In this document: positions 45,300 to 54,688 of the stretch, in pieces
Layout of the letters: each line of letters opens with the position of its first letter
Position numbering within the stretch: the stretch's first letter is position 1
Source: Betaproteobacteria bacterium
GTDB taxonomy: Bacteria > Pseudomonadota > Gammaproteobacteria > Burkholderiales > Casimicrobiaceae
Assembly (NCBI GenBank): GCA_016861105.1
Contig: BOKS01000011.1
Coordinates: forward strand, 62,001 to 126,000
Direction of reading: 5' to 3'
DNA length: 64,000 nt
Made by a program: the position numbers and the translations under genes
The notes under the pieces: model-generated
What the model was told of the DNA's origin: nothing
The model's input: the letters and a program-made list of their open reading frames with translations, nothing else
Databases searched by the model: none

Positions 45300-46040
45300 G
45301 TGGAGGTGCCGAAGGGTGTGCGCGTCGCGTGCGTCACCGGGGTGTCGCGCGGGCTGGGTGCGGCGCTGGCCGCGGAACTCCTCGCCCGCGACTTCGACGT
45401 CGTGGGGCTGGGCCGTGGCGCCGCCGCCGTGCTTGGCGGGGCGCGCTTCCGCCTGGTACGCGTCGACCTCGCGGACCCCGACGCCGTCGCGACGGCGGCG
45501 CGGGCGACGTTCGGCGGGATCGCCGCCGGCGCCGCGGCATACGCCGTGCTCGTCAACAACGCGGCCGTCGCAGGGCCGGTCGGCCCGCTCGGGACGCTCG
45601 ATGCGCGCGACATCGCGGCGTCGCTCGCCACGAACGTCGTCGCGCCGCTGATCCTCGCCGACGAGTTCGTGCGCGCGCTCGCCGGCCGCACGCGGCTGCG
45701 CATCGTGAACGTGTCGTCGGGCGCGGCCGCGCGCGCGCTCCCCGGCTGCGCAGCGTACTGCGCCGCCAAGGCGGGGCTGGAGATGATCGCGCCGGTCGCG
45801 GCGGCGGAACGCGCGCCCGGGGTCGAGGTGGTGTCCGTGCGTCCCGGCGTCGTCGACACGCCGATGCAGGACTTCATGCGCTCGCAGCCGGCCCGCGCGC
45901 TTCCCGTCGTCGACGTCTTTCGCGCGTTCCACGCGCAGGGCGCGCTGCAGGCGCCGGGCGCCGCCGCGCGGCGCATCGTCGACCGCGCGGTGCTCGCCGA
46001 CGTCGAGTCCGGCACGACCGTGAGCATCGACGCGCCGTAG
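45300..46040 (+). CDS. SDR-family oxidoreductase
   Basis: A 246-residue short-chain dehydrogenase: cofactor loop TGVSRGLGAAL (about 14-24), NNAAVAGP, catalytic serine in IVNVSSGAAA and the YCAAK pair (Tyr and Lys). It is closest to sepiapterin-reductase/YueD-like SDRs. The start is the GTG at 45300, preceded by AAGGAGG at good spacing. It lies 50 bp after the zinc-ribbon gene, but a functional link is not evident. Confidence 0.87.
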   Translation: MEVPKGVRVACVTGVSRGLGAALAAELLARDFDVVGLGRGAAAVLGGARFRLVRVDLADPDAVATAARATFGGIAAGAAAYAVLVNNAAVAGPVGPLGTLDARDIAASLATNVVAPLILADEFVRALAGRTRLRIVNVSSGAAARALPGCAAYCAAKAGLEMIAPVAAAERAPGVEVVSVRPGVVDTPMQDFMRSQPARALPVVDVFRAFHAQGALQAPGAAARRIVDRAVLADVESGTTVSIDAP

Positions 46041-46082
46041 GCAGGCGGGCGGGCCGCAGGGCGCCCGCCGCGTCGGGACCGG

Positions 46083-46736
46083 TCAGCGCGTCGCCCGCGC
46101 GTCGGGCACGAGCGTGGCGAGCTCGCAGGGGCGTGCGAGAAGCCGCTCGGCGCCGGCGAGCTCGTCGCGCGTGCCGTAGCCCCACAGCACGCCGACGGCG
46201 CGCGTCCCGTTGGCGACAGCGGCGCGGACGTCGTGATGGCGGTCGCCGACCATGATCGCCGACGCGGCGTCGAGCCGCTCGCTGGCGAGCAGGTGGGCGA
46301 GCAGCGCGCGCTTGTCGTCCAGCCGCCCGTCGAGGTCGGCGCCGTAGACGCGCGCGAGGTGCGCATCGAAGCCGAAGTGCGCGACGATCCGCGCGGCGAA
46401 CACCTCCGGCTTCGACGTGCAGACGTAGAGCCTCGCGCCGGCGCGGGCGAGTGCGGCGAGCGCATCGGCGACCCCGTCGTAGGCCACGTTCTCGCGCCAA
46501 CCGACGTCGCGGTAGCGCTCGCGGTAGTGGCCGATCGCCGCTTCGATGCCGGCGGCGCCTACGCCGGGGACGAGGCGGGCGAAGGACTCGCGCAGCGGCG
46601 GGCCGACGCAGCGGCGCAGCTCCGCATCGCCGGGGTCGGGCGCGCCGATGCGCTCCAGCGCGTGGCGGATGCACTGGGCGATGCCGACGAAGTTGTCGGA
46701 CAGCGTGCCGTCGAGGTCGAGCAGGACGGTGCTCAT
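46083..46736 (-). CDS. Phosphoglycolate phosphatase-like HAD hydrolase
   Basis: A 217-residue HAD-IA phosphatase: nucleophile motif LLDLDGTLSD (Asp6 and Asp8), motif II YVCTSKPEVFAARI, and motif IV IMVGDRHHDVRAA. It is closest to the Gph/YqaB group. The start is the ATG at 46736 because the frame upstream of it is low-complexity. It follows a small lipoprotein gene on the same strand (28-bp gap). Confidence 0.88.
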   Translation of the reverse strand: MSTVLLDLDGTLSDNFVGIAQCIRHALERIGAPDPGDAELRRCVGPPLRESFARLVPGVGAAGIEAAIGHYRERYRDVGWRENVAYDGVADALAALARAGARLYVCTSKPEVFAARIVAHFGFDAHLARVYGADLDGRLDDKRALLAHLLASERLDAASAIMVGDRHHDVRAAVANGTRAVGVLWGYGTRDELAGAERLLARPCELATLVPDARATR

Positions 46737-46764
46737 CCGCGTGGCCGCGGCGGCCCTTCGCGCT

Positions 46765-47145
46765 TCATCGGCCGCGCCCGCGCTCGATGGCGTAGTCGAT
46801 CGACGCGGCGCGCGCACCCGCTTCCCACGCGAGGCAGTAGTCCTGTGCGGTGAGCGCCACGAACGTGCCCCGCTCGCTGCGGACGTCGTCGAGCGTCACC
46901 GGCATGATCACGACCTTGCCCTCGTGGTAGTGGATGTTGAAGTGCACCGGGGCGCTCGACGCGAACCGCCAGTCGATCGCCTCCCCCTCCGCCATGGCGA
47001 GGCACTCCTCGTGGACCTGGTAGGGCGGCAGCGCCTTGGCGCGCACCTCGCGAGGCAGGTCCGGCGCCGGCGGCGCCGCGCAGCCGGCGAGCGCCAGCGC
47101 CGCGATCGCCGGCAGCGTCGTGCCGCAGCGCGCGCGGACGCGCAT
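46765..47145 (-). CDS. Hypothetical lipoprotein
   Basis: A 126-residue protein with a lipoprotein signal peptide (lipobox ALAGC, Cys22). The body has YQVHEECLAMAEGEAIDWRF, VHFNIHYHEGKVVIMP and YCLAWEAG. The NIHYHEG motif suggests a metal-binding or cupin-like patch, but no family is recognised with confidence. Its ATG overlaps the GNAT gene stop by one base (TGATG), so it is co-translated with that gene. Confidence 0.75.
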   Translation of the reverse strand: MRVRARCGTTLPAIAALALAGCAAPPAPDLPREVRAKALPPYQVHEECLAMAEGEAIDWRFASSAPVHFNIHYHEGKVVIMPVTLDDVRSERGTFVALTAQDYCLAWEAGARAASIDYAIERGRGR

Positions 47146-47741
47146 CACCGGGCCGCGCGCCGCGCGGCGTGGAGCGCGCGCCGCGCGGCAGGCCAGTCGT
47201 CGGCGAGCATGGCGAAGCGCGCGTGGTCGCGCCAGCGGCCCCCCACCTTCACGTAGCGGGGCGAGTAGCCCTCCCGCGCGAACCCGAGGCGCTCCACCAG
47301 CGCGATCGACCGCGCGTTGCCCGGCTGCACGTTCGCCTCGACGCGGTGCAGGCGCAGGTCGCGGAAGGCCGCGTCGAGCGCCAGGGCGAAGGCCTCGGTC
47401 ATGTAGCCGCGGCCCGCATTCGGCGCGAGCGCGTAGTAGCCCAGGTAGGCGCTCTGGAACGCGCCGCGGACGATCTCGGAGAAGTTGAACACGCCGACCA
47501 GCGAGCCGTCGTCGGCGCGGACCGCGAGGAAGCTCGCGTGCCGCTGCGCGTCCGCCGCCGCGGACACCCGGCCGATCCAGGCGCGGAACTGCGCCGGCGT
47601 GGCCGGGGGCGCGACCCACGGCCGGTGCAGACGGCGACTCGCCGCGACGGAGCGCAGGAACGCGGCGGCGTCGGCCGCCACGGGCGCCCGCAGGAGCACG
47701 CGCGCGCCCGCGCGTGCGGCAGCGGTCGGTCGCGAAGGCAT
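47145..47741 (-). CDS. GNAT N-acetyltransferase (RimJ/RimL type)
   Basis: A 198-residue acetyltransferase. The acetyl-CoA-binding A motif is LAPNAGRGYMTEAFALALD near residue 112, preceded by GVFNFSEIVRG and followed by RVEANVQPGNARSIALVERL. RimJ/RimL-type enzymes acetylate ribosomal protein N-termini, antibiotics or amino acids; the target is unknown. It starts 60 bp after pepN on the same strand. Confidence 0.88.
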   Translation of the reverse strand: MPSRPTAAARAGARVLLRAPVAADAAAFLRSVAASRRLHRPWVAPPATPAQFRAWIGRVSAAADAQRHASFLAVRADDGSLVGVFNFSEIVRGAFQSAYLGYYALAPNAGRGYMTEAFALALDAAFRDLRLHRVEANVQPGNARSIALVERLGFAREGYSPRYVKVGGRWRDHARFAMLADDWPAARRALHAARRAAR

Positions 47742-47800
47742 GACGGCGATTCTACCGATCGCGCGCGGGCCGCACGCCGCCGCGCGCACGAGCGCGGGGA

Positions 47801-50470
47801 TCAGTCGTCGAGCGTGCGGCCGACGATCTCGCCGACGTCGTTCGACAGTCCCGGCTGGCGCGCGATGCGCTCGAGCGCCGCCTGCATGCGGGCGCGGCGC
47901 GGCTCGGGGAAGCGTTTCCACAGGTTGAACGCGCCGGCGATCGACGAGGCCACCTGCGGGTTCAGCGCGTCGAGCGCGAGCACCTGGTCGGCCACGAAAG
48001 CGTAGCCCGACCCGTCGGCGGCGTGGAAGCCGCCGAAGTTGCGGTGGGCGAAAGCGCCGACGAGCGCGCGCACGCGGTTGGGATTGCGGGCGCTGAAGCG
48101 CGGGTGCGCCAGCAGGCCCGCCACGCGCGCCACCGTGCCCTCGCGCTGCGCCGTGGCCTCGAGCGAGAACCACTTGTCGAGCACCAGCGGCTCGTCGCGC
48201 CACCGCGCCTCGAAGCGGGCGTACAGCTCGTGACGCTCCGCGGCATCGCTGTCGCGGATCGCGGCGAGCGCGGCGACGGTGTCGGTCATGTTGTCCGCGG
48301 CGTCGTATTGCGCGACGGCCAGCGCGCGCGAGCCCGCGTCGTCCAGCGCGCCGAGGTAGCGGAGCGCGACGTTGCGCAGCTTGCGCGGGCCGATCTGGGC
48401 CTGCGTGGGCGCGTAGCGCGCGCGCGGCTTGTGACGGGCGACCAGCGCCTCGAAGGGCACGCGCAGCCGCAGCGCCAACTCGCGCGTCAGGAAGGAGCGC
48501 GCCGCCACGATGCCGTCGGGATCCTGGACGATCTCCATCGACGCCACGTACGCCGGATCCGGCGGCGTCAGCGCGAGCGCGAGCAGCGCCGGGTCGCTGT
48601 CCTCGTCCTCGACGAGGTGCGCCACGACGTGCTCGACGGCCGGCGTGAGCGCCATCGCGCGGCCGGCGCGTCGCTCGCGCGCGAGCCACAGCATGGCGCC
48701 GACGAAGGTGCGCTGCGCGGCATCCCAGCGGTTGACCGGGTCGCTGTCGTACGCAGCGAGGAACGCGAGCTCGCGGTCCGAGTAGTCGACCTCGAGCTGC
48801 ACCGGCGCGGAGAAGCCGCGCAGCAGCGACGGCACGACCGGGCGGTCGACGTCGAGGAAGCGGAAGCGCTGTCGCGCCTCGCGCACCTCCAGGACCCGCG
48901 TCGTCCCGCCGGGCTGCGCCTCGCCCGCCAGCCGCAGCGGCAGGTCGCGGCCGTCCGGCCCGACCAGCCCCACGGCGAGCGGGACGTGGAACGGCTGCTT
49001 GGCCGGCTGGCCGGGCGACGGGGCCGTGGCCTGCTCGACGTCGAGCACGTACTCGCCCGCGGCCTCGTCGTGGCGGCGGCTCACGCGCAGCACCGGGGTA
49101 CCGGCCTGCGCGTACCAGCGCGCGAACTGGCCGAGGTCGGCGCCGGAGGCGTCGGCCATCGCGCGCAGGAAGTCGTCGCAGGTCACCGCCTGGCCGTCGT
49201 GGCGCGAAAAGTAGAGGTCGAGGCCGCGGCGGAACGCCTCGGGGCCGAGCAGCGTGTGCTGCATGCGGATCAGTTCGGCGCCCTTCTCGTACACGGTCGC
49301 AGTGTAGAAGTTGTTGATCTCCTGGTACTCGTCGGGACGCACCGGGTGCGCCATCGGCCCCGCGTCCTCCGCGAACTGGTCGCGCCGCAGGTACTCGACG
49401 GCCGCGATGCGCTCGACGGCACGCGAGCCGCGGTCGCTGCTGAACTCCTGGTCGCGGAAGACCGTGAGCCCCTCCTTCAGCGACAGCTGGAACCAGTCGC
49501 GGCAGGTGACGCGGTTGCCCGACCAGTTGTGGAAGTACTCGTGGCCGATCACGCCCTCGATCGCCTGGTAGTCCTCGTCGGTGGCCGTCGCGGCGTCGGC
49601 CAGGACCAGCCGGCTGTTGAAGATGTTGAGGCCCTTGTTCTCCATCGCGCCCATGTTGAAGTCGTCGGCGCAGAAGATCATGAAGCGGTCGAGGTCGTAC
49701 TCGCGCCCGTAGCGCTGCTCGTCCCAGCGCATGGCGGCCTTGAGCGACGCCATCGCGTGGTGGCAGCGCGCGAGGTTCTTTTGCGTCGAGTAGATCGCGA
49801 GCGCGACCTCGCGTCCGCCCAGCGTCGTGAAGCGGTCCTCGAGCGCGGCCAGGTCGCCTGCGACCAGCGCGAACAGGTACGAAGGCTTCGGGAAGGGGTC
49901 GTGCCAGGTCGCGAAGTGGCGCCCGGCCGGCAGGTCGCCCTCGCGGATCAGGTTGCCGTTCGACAGCATCACCGGGAAGCGCTCGCGATCGCCGCGGATG
50001 GTCACCGTGTAGCGCGCCAGCACGTCGGGGCGGTCGGGGAAGAACGTGATGCGCCGGAAGCCCTCGGGCTCGCACTGCGTGCACAGGACGTCCGACGACA
50101 GGTACAGCCCCTCGAGGGCGACGTTGCGCGACGGCGCGATCGTCGAGCGCACGGTCAGCGTTCCGGCGGACGGCGGCTCGTGGATGGTCAGCCGCCCGGG
50201 CGCGAGCTCGGCTCGTGGCGCCGCCAGCGCCACGCCGTCGAGCTCGGCGCTCACGTCCGTCTGCTGCTCGCCGTCGAGCACCAGCGGCTTGCCACGGTCA
50301 CCCGGCACCGCGCCCGGGTTGCGGCGGAAGCGCAGCGTGGCGCTGACACGCGTCGCGTCCGCGTCGAGGTCGACCTCCATCGCGACCTCGTCGACGACGA
50401 ACGCCGGCGGCCGGTAGTCGGCGCGGCGCTTCAGCGGAACCCGGCTGTCGCGGGGCAGCAGCGAGACCAT
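47801..50470 (-). CDS. pepN: Aminopeptidase N
   Basis: An 889-residue M1 zinc metallopeptidase that trims N-terminal residues from peptides in the cytosol. The exopeptidase motif GAMEN is at 274-278 and the zinc site HEYFH at 310-314, with the third ligand glutamate in LKEGLTVFRDQEF. The C-terminal helical superdomain characteristic of the E. coli-type PepN follows. The start is placed 11 bp after the FKBP gene's stop; both are on the minus strand and likely co-transcribed. Confidence 0.96.
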   Translation of the reverse strand: MVSLLPRDSRVPLKRRADYRPPAFVVDEVAMEVDLDADATRVSATLRFRRNPGAVPGDRGKPLVLDGEQQTDVSAELDGVALAAPRAELAPGRLTIHEPPSAGTLTVRSTIAPSRNVALEGLYLSSDVLCTQCEPEGFRRITFFPDRPDVLARYTVTIRGDRERFPVMLSNGNLIREGDLPAGRHFATWHDPFPKPSYLFALVAGDLAALEDRFTTLGGREVALAIYSTQKNLARCHHAMASLKAAMRWDEQRYGREYDLDRFMIFCADDFNMGAMENKGLNIFNSRLVLADAATATDEDYQAIEGVIGHEYFHNWSGNRVTCRDWFQLSLKEGLTVFRDQEFSSDRGSRAVERIAAVEYLRRDQFAEDAGPMAHPVRPDEYQEINNFYTATVYEKGAELIRMQHTLLGPEAFRRGLDLYFSRHDGQAVTCDDFLRAMADASGADLGQFARWYAQAGTPVLRVSRRHDEAAGEYVLDVEQATAPSPGQPAKQPFHVPLAVGLVGPDGRDLPLRLAGEAQPGGTTRVLEVREARQRFRFLDVDRPVVPSLLRGFSAPVQLEVDYSDRELAFLAAYDSDPVNRWDAAQRTFVGAMLWLARERRAGRAMALTPAVEHVVAHLVEDEDSDPALLALALTPPDPAYVASMEIVQDPDGIVAARSFLTRELALRLRVPFEALVARHKPRARYAPTQAQIGPRKLRNVALRYLGALDDAGSRALAVAQYDAADNMTDTVAALAAIRDSDAAERHELYARFEARWRDEPLVLDKWFSLEATAQREGTVARVAGLLAHPRFSARNPNRVRALVGAFAHRNFGGFHAADGSGYAFVADQVLALDALNPQVASSIAGAFNLWKRFPEPRRARMQAALERIARQPGLSNDVGEIVGRTLDD

Positions 50471-50482
50471 CGGCCGCAGGTC

Positions 50483-50962
50483 CTATTTCACTTCGATCAG
50501 TTCGACCTCGAAGATCAGCGTCGCGTTCGGGGGGATCACATTGCCCGCGCCGCGCTCACCGTATCCCATCGACGGCGGGATCACCAGCGTGCGCTGCCCG
50601 CCCACCTTCATGCCGACCACGCCCTCGTCCCACCCCCTGATCACGCGCCCGGCGCCGAGGATGAAGCCGAAGGGCACGCCCCGATCCCGCGAGCTGTCGA
50701 ACTTGCGTCCCTTGCTGCCGGGCGCGGCGGGGTCGTGCAGCCAGCCCGTGTAATGCACCAGCACCGGCTTGCCGGAGACCGCCTCCGCACCCGTGCCCGG
50801 CTTGACGTCGATCCTGGAAAGCTCGGTCACGGCGGGCTCCTGTCGGGATGCGGGCGGGGCGGCGGTCGGTGCGGCCTGCGCGTGCAACGCCGGCGCCGCG
50901 GCGAGCGTCGCGAAGGCGGTCGCGAAAGCGAGGGCGGGCACGGCGATTCTTGTACGATACAT
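50483..50962 (-). CDS. FKBP-type peptidyl-prolyl cis-trans isomerase, exported
   Basis: A 159-residue protein with a signal peptide (about 1-29) and one FKBP domain (about 50-159): VLVHYTGWLHD, KFDSSRDRGVPFGFILGAG, VIRGWDEGVVGMKVGG and YGERGAGNVIPPNATLIFEV. It would catalyse proline isomerisation in periplasmic protein folding. A possible -10 (TATCAT on the minus strand) lies 30 bp upstream. pepN follows directly. Confidence 0.92.
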   Translation of the reverse strand: MYRTRIAVPALAFATAFATLAAAPALHAQAAPTAAPPASRQEPAVTELSRIDVKPGTGAEAVSGKPVLVHYTGWLHDPAAPGSKGRKFDSSRDRGVPFGFILGAGRVIRGWDEGVVGMKVGGQRTLVIPPSMGYGERGAGNVIPPNATLIFEVELIEVK

Positions 50963-51085
50963 GCGTGGCGAGGTGTCGGGGGCTGTCGGGAATGATACGG
51001 ACGTGCAGGCGGTCGGGTGCGGGCCGGTCGGCCGCCACGCGTAACGGCGGGGCCGAGCATTCTAGCGGAGCCGCCGCGGCGCCCT

Positions 51086-51114
51086 TTGCGACTTCCGACG
51101 AATTGCTCTATAAA
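51086..51114 (+). promoter_or_regulatory. Promoter of the PilZ-like gene
   Basis: TTGCGA (51086-51091) and TATAAA (51109-51114) are exactly 17 bp apart, the best sigma-70-type promoter in the window. The transcript would start near 51121, about 80 bp before the gene at 51200. Confidence 0.65.
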
Positions 51115-51199
51115 GGCGCGCCCCGCGGCGTCATGATCTTGGCATGAAACGCCCCGGACGCGCAGGCGACCGCTTGTCCAACGCCGCTGGCGAGGCGCG

Positions 51200-52891
51200 A
51201 TGTTCGGATTCCTGACCCATGGCAAGGACGCCGCCGATCCGCTGGTGAACGGCCGGTCGATCGCGGCCTGGCTGAAGGAGCTGCCGCCGCTGGACGTGGT
51301 CGGCCGCCAGCAGCACGTGATGCGCGCCTTCGACGCGATGCGCCAGTCGCGGCGTCCGGTCGACCTCCACCGCGTCGAGGCGATCGGCTTCCTCGACTCG
51401 GCGCTGGGGGCGGACAGGCGCCAGCTGATCAAGCAGTACGTCGAGAACCACGAGAGCGCCTCGCGCCTCGCCGAGCGCATCCTGCAGGCGGTGTTCGACC
51501 TGACGCAGGGCTTCGTGCACGCCTACCAGGCGGCGCTGGAGGAGGGCATCGCGCAGAAGTCGCACACGCGCTGGAAGGCGGCGCTGCCGCTGCTGTTCGC
51601 GCGGCTCCTCCACTACTACGGCACGGACGCGAAGCTGCGCGTCTTCCGTTTCGAGCGCTGGATCCCCGGCAAGTGGATGGAACTGCACCGCATCTACCTT
51701 CGCGCGTGCGAGCTCGGCGTCGACCGCTCGCCGGCGGTGCTCGGGCACGCCGGCCCCAACGCGCTGGCGTGGACGCCCGAGCACGAGTACCTCAACGTCC
51801 TGCTGATCCACCAGCTCAACACGGGCAACCTGACGCCCTCGCAGATCGACTGGGCGTGTTCGCAGCTGCGCGCCTGGTGCCGCAAGCTCGTGCTCGACGC
51901 GGTCCAGCGCTCGCCGGAGGGGTTCGTCGTCGACCTCGGCGGCCGCAGCGGGCTCGCGCGGCGCACCGGCCAGGAGTCCGGCCCGATGCTGCGCTACGTC
52001 GACACCACGCCGCTCGCCGAGTCGCTGGAGCGGGCGATCGTCGCGCTGCGCAACGCCGAGGCGACCGACCTCGGGCCCGGCGCGGCCATCAACCAGCAGC
52101 GGATCGCGATCCTCGAGAAGGTCCGGCCCGCGGTCGCGCCGAACGTCCACCAGGACCTGCGCCGCGACGAGCGCGTGCGCTGCGACGTGGCGGCCCGCGT
52201 GCGCGTCGGCCTGGCACGCATCTCGCGGGAGCTCGCGCTCCGGGACCTCCCGGACGCCGCCACCGACGCCGGCGGCGAGCAGATCGAGGTGTTCGCCGTC
52301 GCCGATGGTCCGCGCGTTCGCCGCCGCGTTCCCGACGAGCACGATTCGCTCGCCGCGAGCCTCTCGTCGTTCTCCGACCCGATGTGGCAGGTCAAGGACC
52401 GCAGCGTCGCGGGGCTGCGCATCGCCGCCTCCGGCGGCATCGGCGCCTCGCTCGCGCTGGGGGCCCTGGTGGCCGTGCGCCAGCCGGACGCCCCCGGCTG
52501 GGTGCTCGGGGTCGTGCGGCGCCTGAACAAGCTGTCCACCGAGGACGTCGAGGCCGGCGTGTCGATCGTGGCCGAGCGCGTGGTTCCGGTGGTGCTCAAC
52601 GCGCGGCGCGAGCCGAAGGACGACGCCGGCTTCGTCGTCAATGGCATCGACGTCTCGACGATCGGCGCGCGCTTCGACGGGCTCTACCTGCCGCCGCCGT
52701 CGCGGCCGGACAAGCCGCTCACCGTGAAGACGCTGATCGTGCCGACCTCCGAGTACTCGGACGGCCGCCGGGTCATCCTCACGACGGGGCGCTCGATCTA
52801 CACGGTGGCGCTGCGGCACCTGATCGAGCAGCGCGCCGAGTGGTCGTGGGCGGCGGTGCAGGTGCTCGAGAAGCGCGCGCGGGAAGCCTGA
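51200..52891 (+). CDS. Large PilZ-like protein of unknown function
   Basis: A 563-residue soluble protein. The N-terminal 300 residues are helical (ILQAVFDLTQGFVHAYQ, RWKAALPLLFARLLHYYG) and have no name that I know. Around residue 318 is RRDERVR and around 397 VKDRSVAGLRI, which fit the two PilZ signatures RxxxR and D/N-x-S-x-x-G; then comes a barrel-like stretch (GALVAVRQ, WVLGVVRRL). That would make it a c-di-GMP-binding protein, but the distance between the two motifs (about 75 residues) is greater than usual. It stands alone with its own promoter and converges on tolA. Confidence 0.72.
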   Translation: MFGFLTHGKDAADPLVNGRSIAAWLKELPPLDVVGRQQHVMRAFDAMRQSRRPVDLHRVEAIGFLDSALGADRRQLIKQYVENHESASRLAERILQAVFDLTQGFVHAYQAALEEGIAQKSHTRWKAALPLLFARLLHYYGTDAKLRVFRFERWIPGKWMELHRIYLRACELGVDRSPAVLGHAGPNALAWTPEHEYLNVLLIHQLNTGNLTPSQIDWACSQLRAWCRKLVLDAVQRSPEGFVVDLGGRSGLARRTGQESGPMLRYVDTTPLAESLERAIVALRNAEATDLGPGAAINQQRIAILEKVRPAVAPNVHQDLRRDERVRCDVAARVRVGLARISRELALRDLPDAATDAGGEQIEVFAVADGPRVRRRVPDEHDSLAASLSSFSDPMWQVKDRSVAGLRIAASGGIGASLALGALVAVRQPDAPGWVLGVVRRLNKLSTEDVEAGVSIVAERVVPVVLNARREPKDDAGFVVNGIDVSTIGARFDGLYLPPPSRPDKPLTVKTLIVPTSEYSDGRRVILTTGRSIYTVALRHLIEQRAEWSWAAVQVLEKRAREA

Positions 52892-52958
52892 GGACGCGGG
52901 GCCGGCCCGGGGCGCCACCGGCCGGCGACGCCGTTGCGCGGCCGCCGCCGGCCGCCGC

Positions 52959-53957
52959 TCACTCCTGCGGCCGGAAGCGCAGCGTCAGCGTGCGCTGGAA
53001 GAGGTCCGGACGGTCCGGCCGCGGCAGCGGGGAGCTCTTGTGGATGGCGCGCTGCACGGCCTCGTCGTACGCGCGCACGCCGCTCGAGCGGCGCAGCTGC
53101 ACGTCGAGGATCTCGCCCGTCGGCAACTGCACCACCTCGAAGATGGCTTCCGGGTTGCCCGGCATGTCCGGAGGCAGCACGACGTTGCCGCGCACCTTCG
53201 CCTGGATGCGGCGGATCCAGTCCGCCTCGGCCCTGCTGCGCGCATCCGCCTCCGCCTGCTGCCTGGCCTTGAGCTCCGCCGCAGCGCGGGCGCGCGCGTC
53301 GGCCTCGGCGCGCGCCCGGGCCTGCGCCTCCGCGGCGGCCTTCGCCTCGGCCTCGCGGGCGCGCGCCTCGCGTTCCGCCTGCTCGCGCAGATCCGCCTCG
53401 CGCCGGACGCGTTCGGCCTCCGCGGTCCTGCGCTTCTCCTCGTCGCGGCGCTTCTTCTCCGCCTCCGCCTGGGCCTGCTCGACCCTGCGCTTCTCCTCCT
53501 CGCGGCGCTTCTTCTCCGCCTCCGCCTGCTCGAGCTTGCGCTTCTCCTCGTCGCGCTTCGCCTTCAGCGCGATCTCGGCCTCGCGGGGATCGGCTTTCGG
53601 CGGAGGTTCCGGCCGCGGCGGCTCGGGCTTGGGGGGTTCCGGCTTGGGCGGCTCGGGCTTGGGCGGCTCGGGCTTGGGCGGCTCCGGCTTGGGTGGTTCG
53701 GGCTTGGGCGGCGCCGGCTTGGGGGGTTCGGGCCCGGGTTCGGGTCTGGGCTCGGCTCTGGGCGGTGTCGGCGCCGGCTTGGACGGCGGCGCGTACAGTT
53801 CGGCCGTCAGCGCCGGTGCGGGCGGGTTGCGCCACGTCACCGAGAACACCAGGACGCCCACGAAGGCGAGGTTGACCAGGACGGCGAGCGCGAGCGCCAG
53901 CCAGCGCCCGCGCGTGGCGGGTCGCGGCCGTGGGGGTCGCGTCCGGTCGCGCACCAT
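52959..53957 (-). CDS. tolA: TolA energy-transducing protein
   Basis: A 332-residue protein linking the TolQR motor to the outer membrane in cell-envelope constriction. It has one N-terminal membrane helix (19-40), a proline-rich spacer with KPEPP repeats (about 80-120), a long charged helix rich in Ala/Glu/Lys/Arg (about 125-245), and a C-terminal domain (WIRRIQAKVRGNVVLPPDMP, then QLRRSSGVRAYDEAVQRAI). It lies 198 bp after tolR. TolB and Pal genes do not follow; the PilZ-like gene converges on it instead. Confidence 0.93.
   Translation of the reverse strand: MVRDRTRPPRPRPATRGRWLALALAVLVNLAFVGVLVFSVTWRNPPAPALTAELYAPPSKPAPTPPRAEPRPEPGPEPPKPAPPKPEPPKPEPPKPEPPKPEPPKPEPPKPEPPRPEPPPKADPREAEIALKAKRDEEKRKLEQAEAEKKRREEEKRRVEQAQAEAEKKRRDEEKRRTAEAERVRREADLREQAEREARAREAEAKAAAEAQARARAEADARARAAAELKARQQAEADARSRAEADWIRRIQAKVRGNVVLPPDMPGNPEAIFEVVQLPTGEILDVQLRRSSGVRAYDEAVQRAIHKSSPLPRPDRPDLFQRTLTLRFRPQE
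53598..53720 (-). repeat. 15-bp tandem repeats coding for KPEPP in tolA
   Basis: About seven near-identical 15-bp units (forward strand GGCTCGGGCTTGGGC and variants) encode KPEPP/KPAPP. Such arrays can change copy number by slippage, which would alter the length of the periplasmic spacer. Confidence 0.8.
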
Positions 53958-54155
53958 CGTCGAGCTAGGGTCCCCGGTCGGAAGTTCGTTGCACGAAGGC
54001 GAGCGAGAAGCGGCGCGTTGCAGTGTCGCGGCACTCGCGGAGAGTCGCGATGTCCGCTTCGGGCCGCTTCGCGCAGCGCATCCGTTTTCGTCGCCTTTGC
54101 GCCGCCGGCGCGGTCACGATCGATGCCTTGTTGAACGAACGTCCGACGCGGGACA
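53958..54155. other. tolR-tolA intergenic gap
   Basis: These 198 bp separate two genes that are usually contiguous. A 63-codon frame (53965-54156, minus strand) begins with a GTG overlapping the tolR stop, but the product is basic and featureless and I do not accept it. The DNA is less GC-rich than its surroundings and could hold a separate promoter for tolA, though no clear hexamers are seen. Confidence 0.5.
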
Positions 54156-54563
54156 CTAGGACGCCTGCCGCACGAGCAACCCGACCTTCTGCACGCCGTT
54201 GCGCTTCAGGAGGTCGAGCACCCCCAGCACGTCCTCGTAGCGCGCGCCGCGGTCGGCCGCGATGACCACCGGCTGGTCGGGGCGCAGCGCGAGCGCCGCC
54301 TGCACGCGTCCCACCAGTTCGGCGCGCGACAGCCGGACGGGCGCGACGTTCGACGCCGTGTTGCGCAGCGAGAACGTCCCGTCGGGGCGCAGCGTCACCT
54401 CGAGCGGCTGCACCGGCGCGCTCGCCTGGCTGCTCATCGTCGGCAGCTCGACCTGCCCGGTGATCAGCGGCGCCGTCACCATGAAGATGACGAGCAGCAC
54501 CAGCATGACGTCGATGTACGGGACGACGTTCATCTGGTTGATGGCCTTGCGCGAGCGGCGCAT
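54156..54563 (-). CDS. tolR: TolR (ExbD-family) protein
   Basis: A 135-residue inner-membrane protein with one helix (about 17-37) containing the motor's key aspartate in VVPYIDVMLVLLVIFMVTAP. The periplasmic domain carries RPDQPVVIAADRGARYEDVLGV-type text of the family. It works with TolQ to use the proton gradient for TolA movement. It lies 125 bp after tolQ. Confidence 0.95.
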   Translation of the reverse strand: MRRSRKAINQMNVVPYIDVMLVLLVIFMVTAPLITGQVELPTMSSQASAPVQPLEVTLRPDGTFSLRNTASNVAPVRLSRAELVGRVQAALALRPDQPVVIAADRGARYEDVLGVLDLLKRNGVQKVGLLVRQAS

Positions 54564-54688
54564 GTCGGGCGTCGGCGGTCGGAGGACGGGAGCGGGCGGT
54601 CAGCGGTCGGGCGTCCGCGGGTGCGCCCGCGCGCGGCCCTGCGGGTCGATGGCGACGCGGACTGCCGTCCTCCGGATCCGGGCTCCCG

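Noticed and set aside
53598..53720. A CRISPR-like or noncoding tandem array
   Set aside because: The 15-bp units have no spacers and encode the KPEPP repeats of TolA.
53965..54156. A 63-codon frame between tolR and tolA
   Set aside because: It starts with GTG overlapping the tolR stop, but the product is basic, has no membrane segment or family, and lacks a ribosome binding site.
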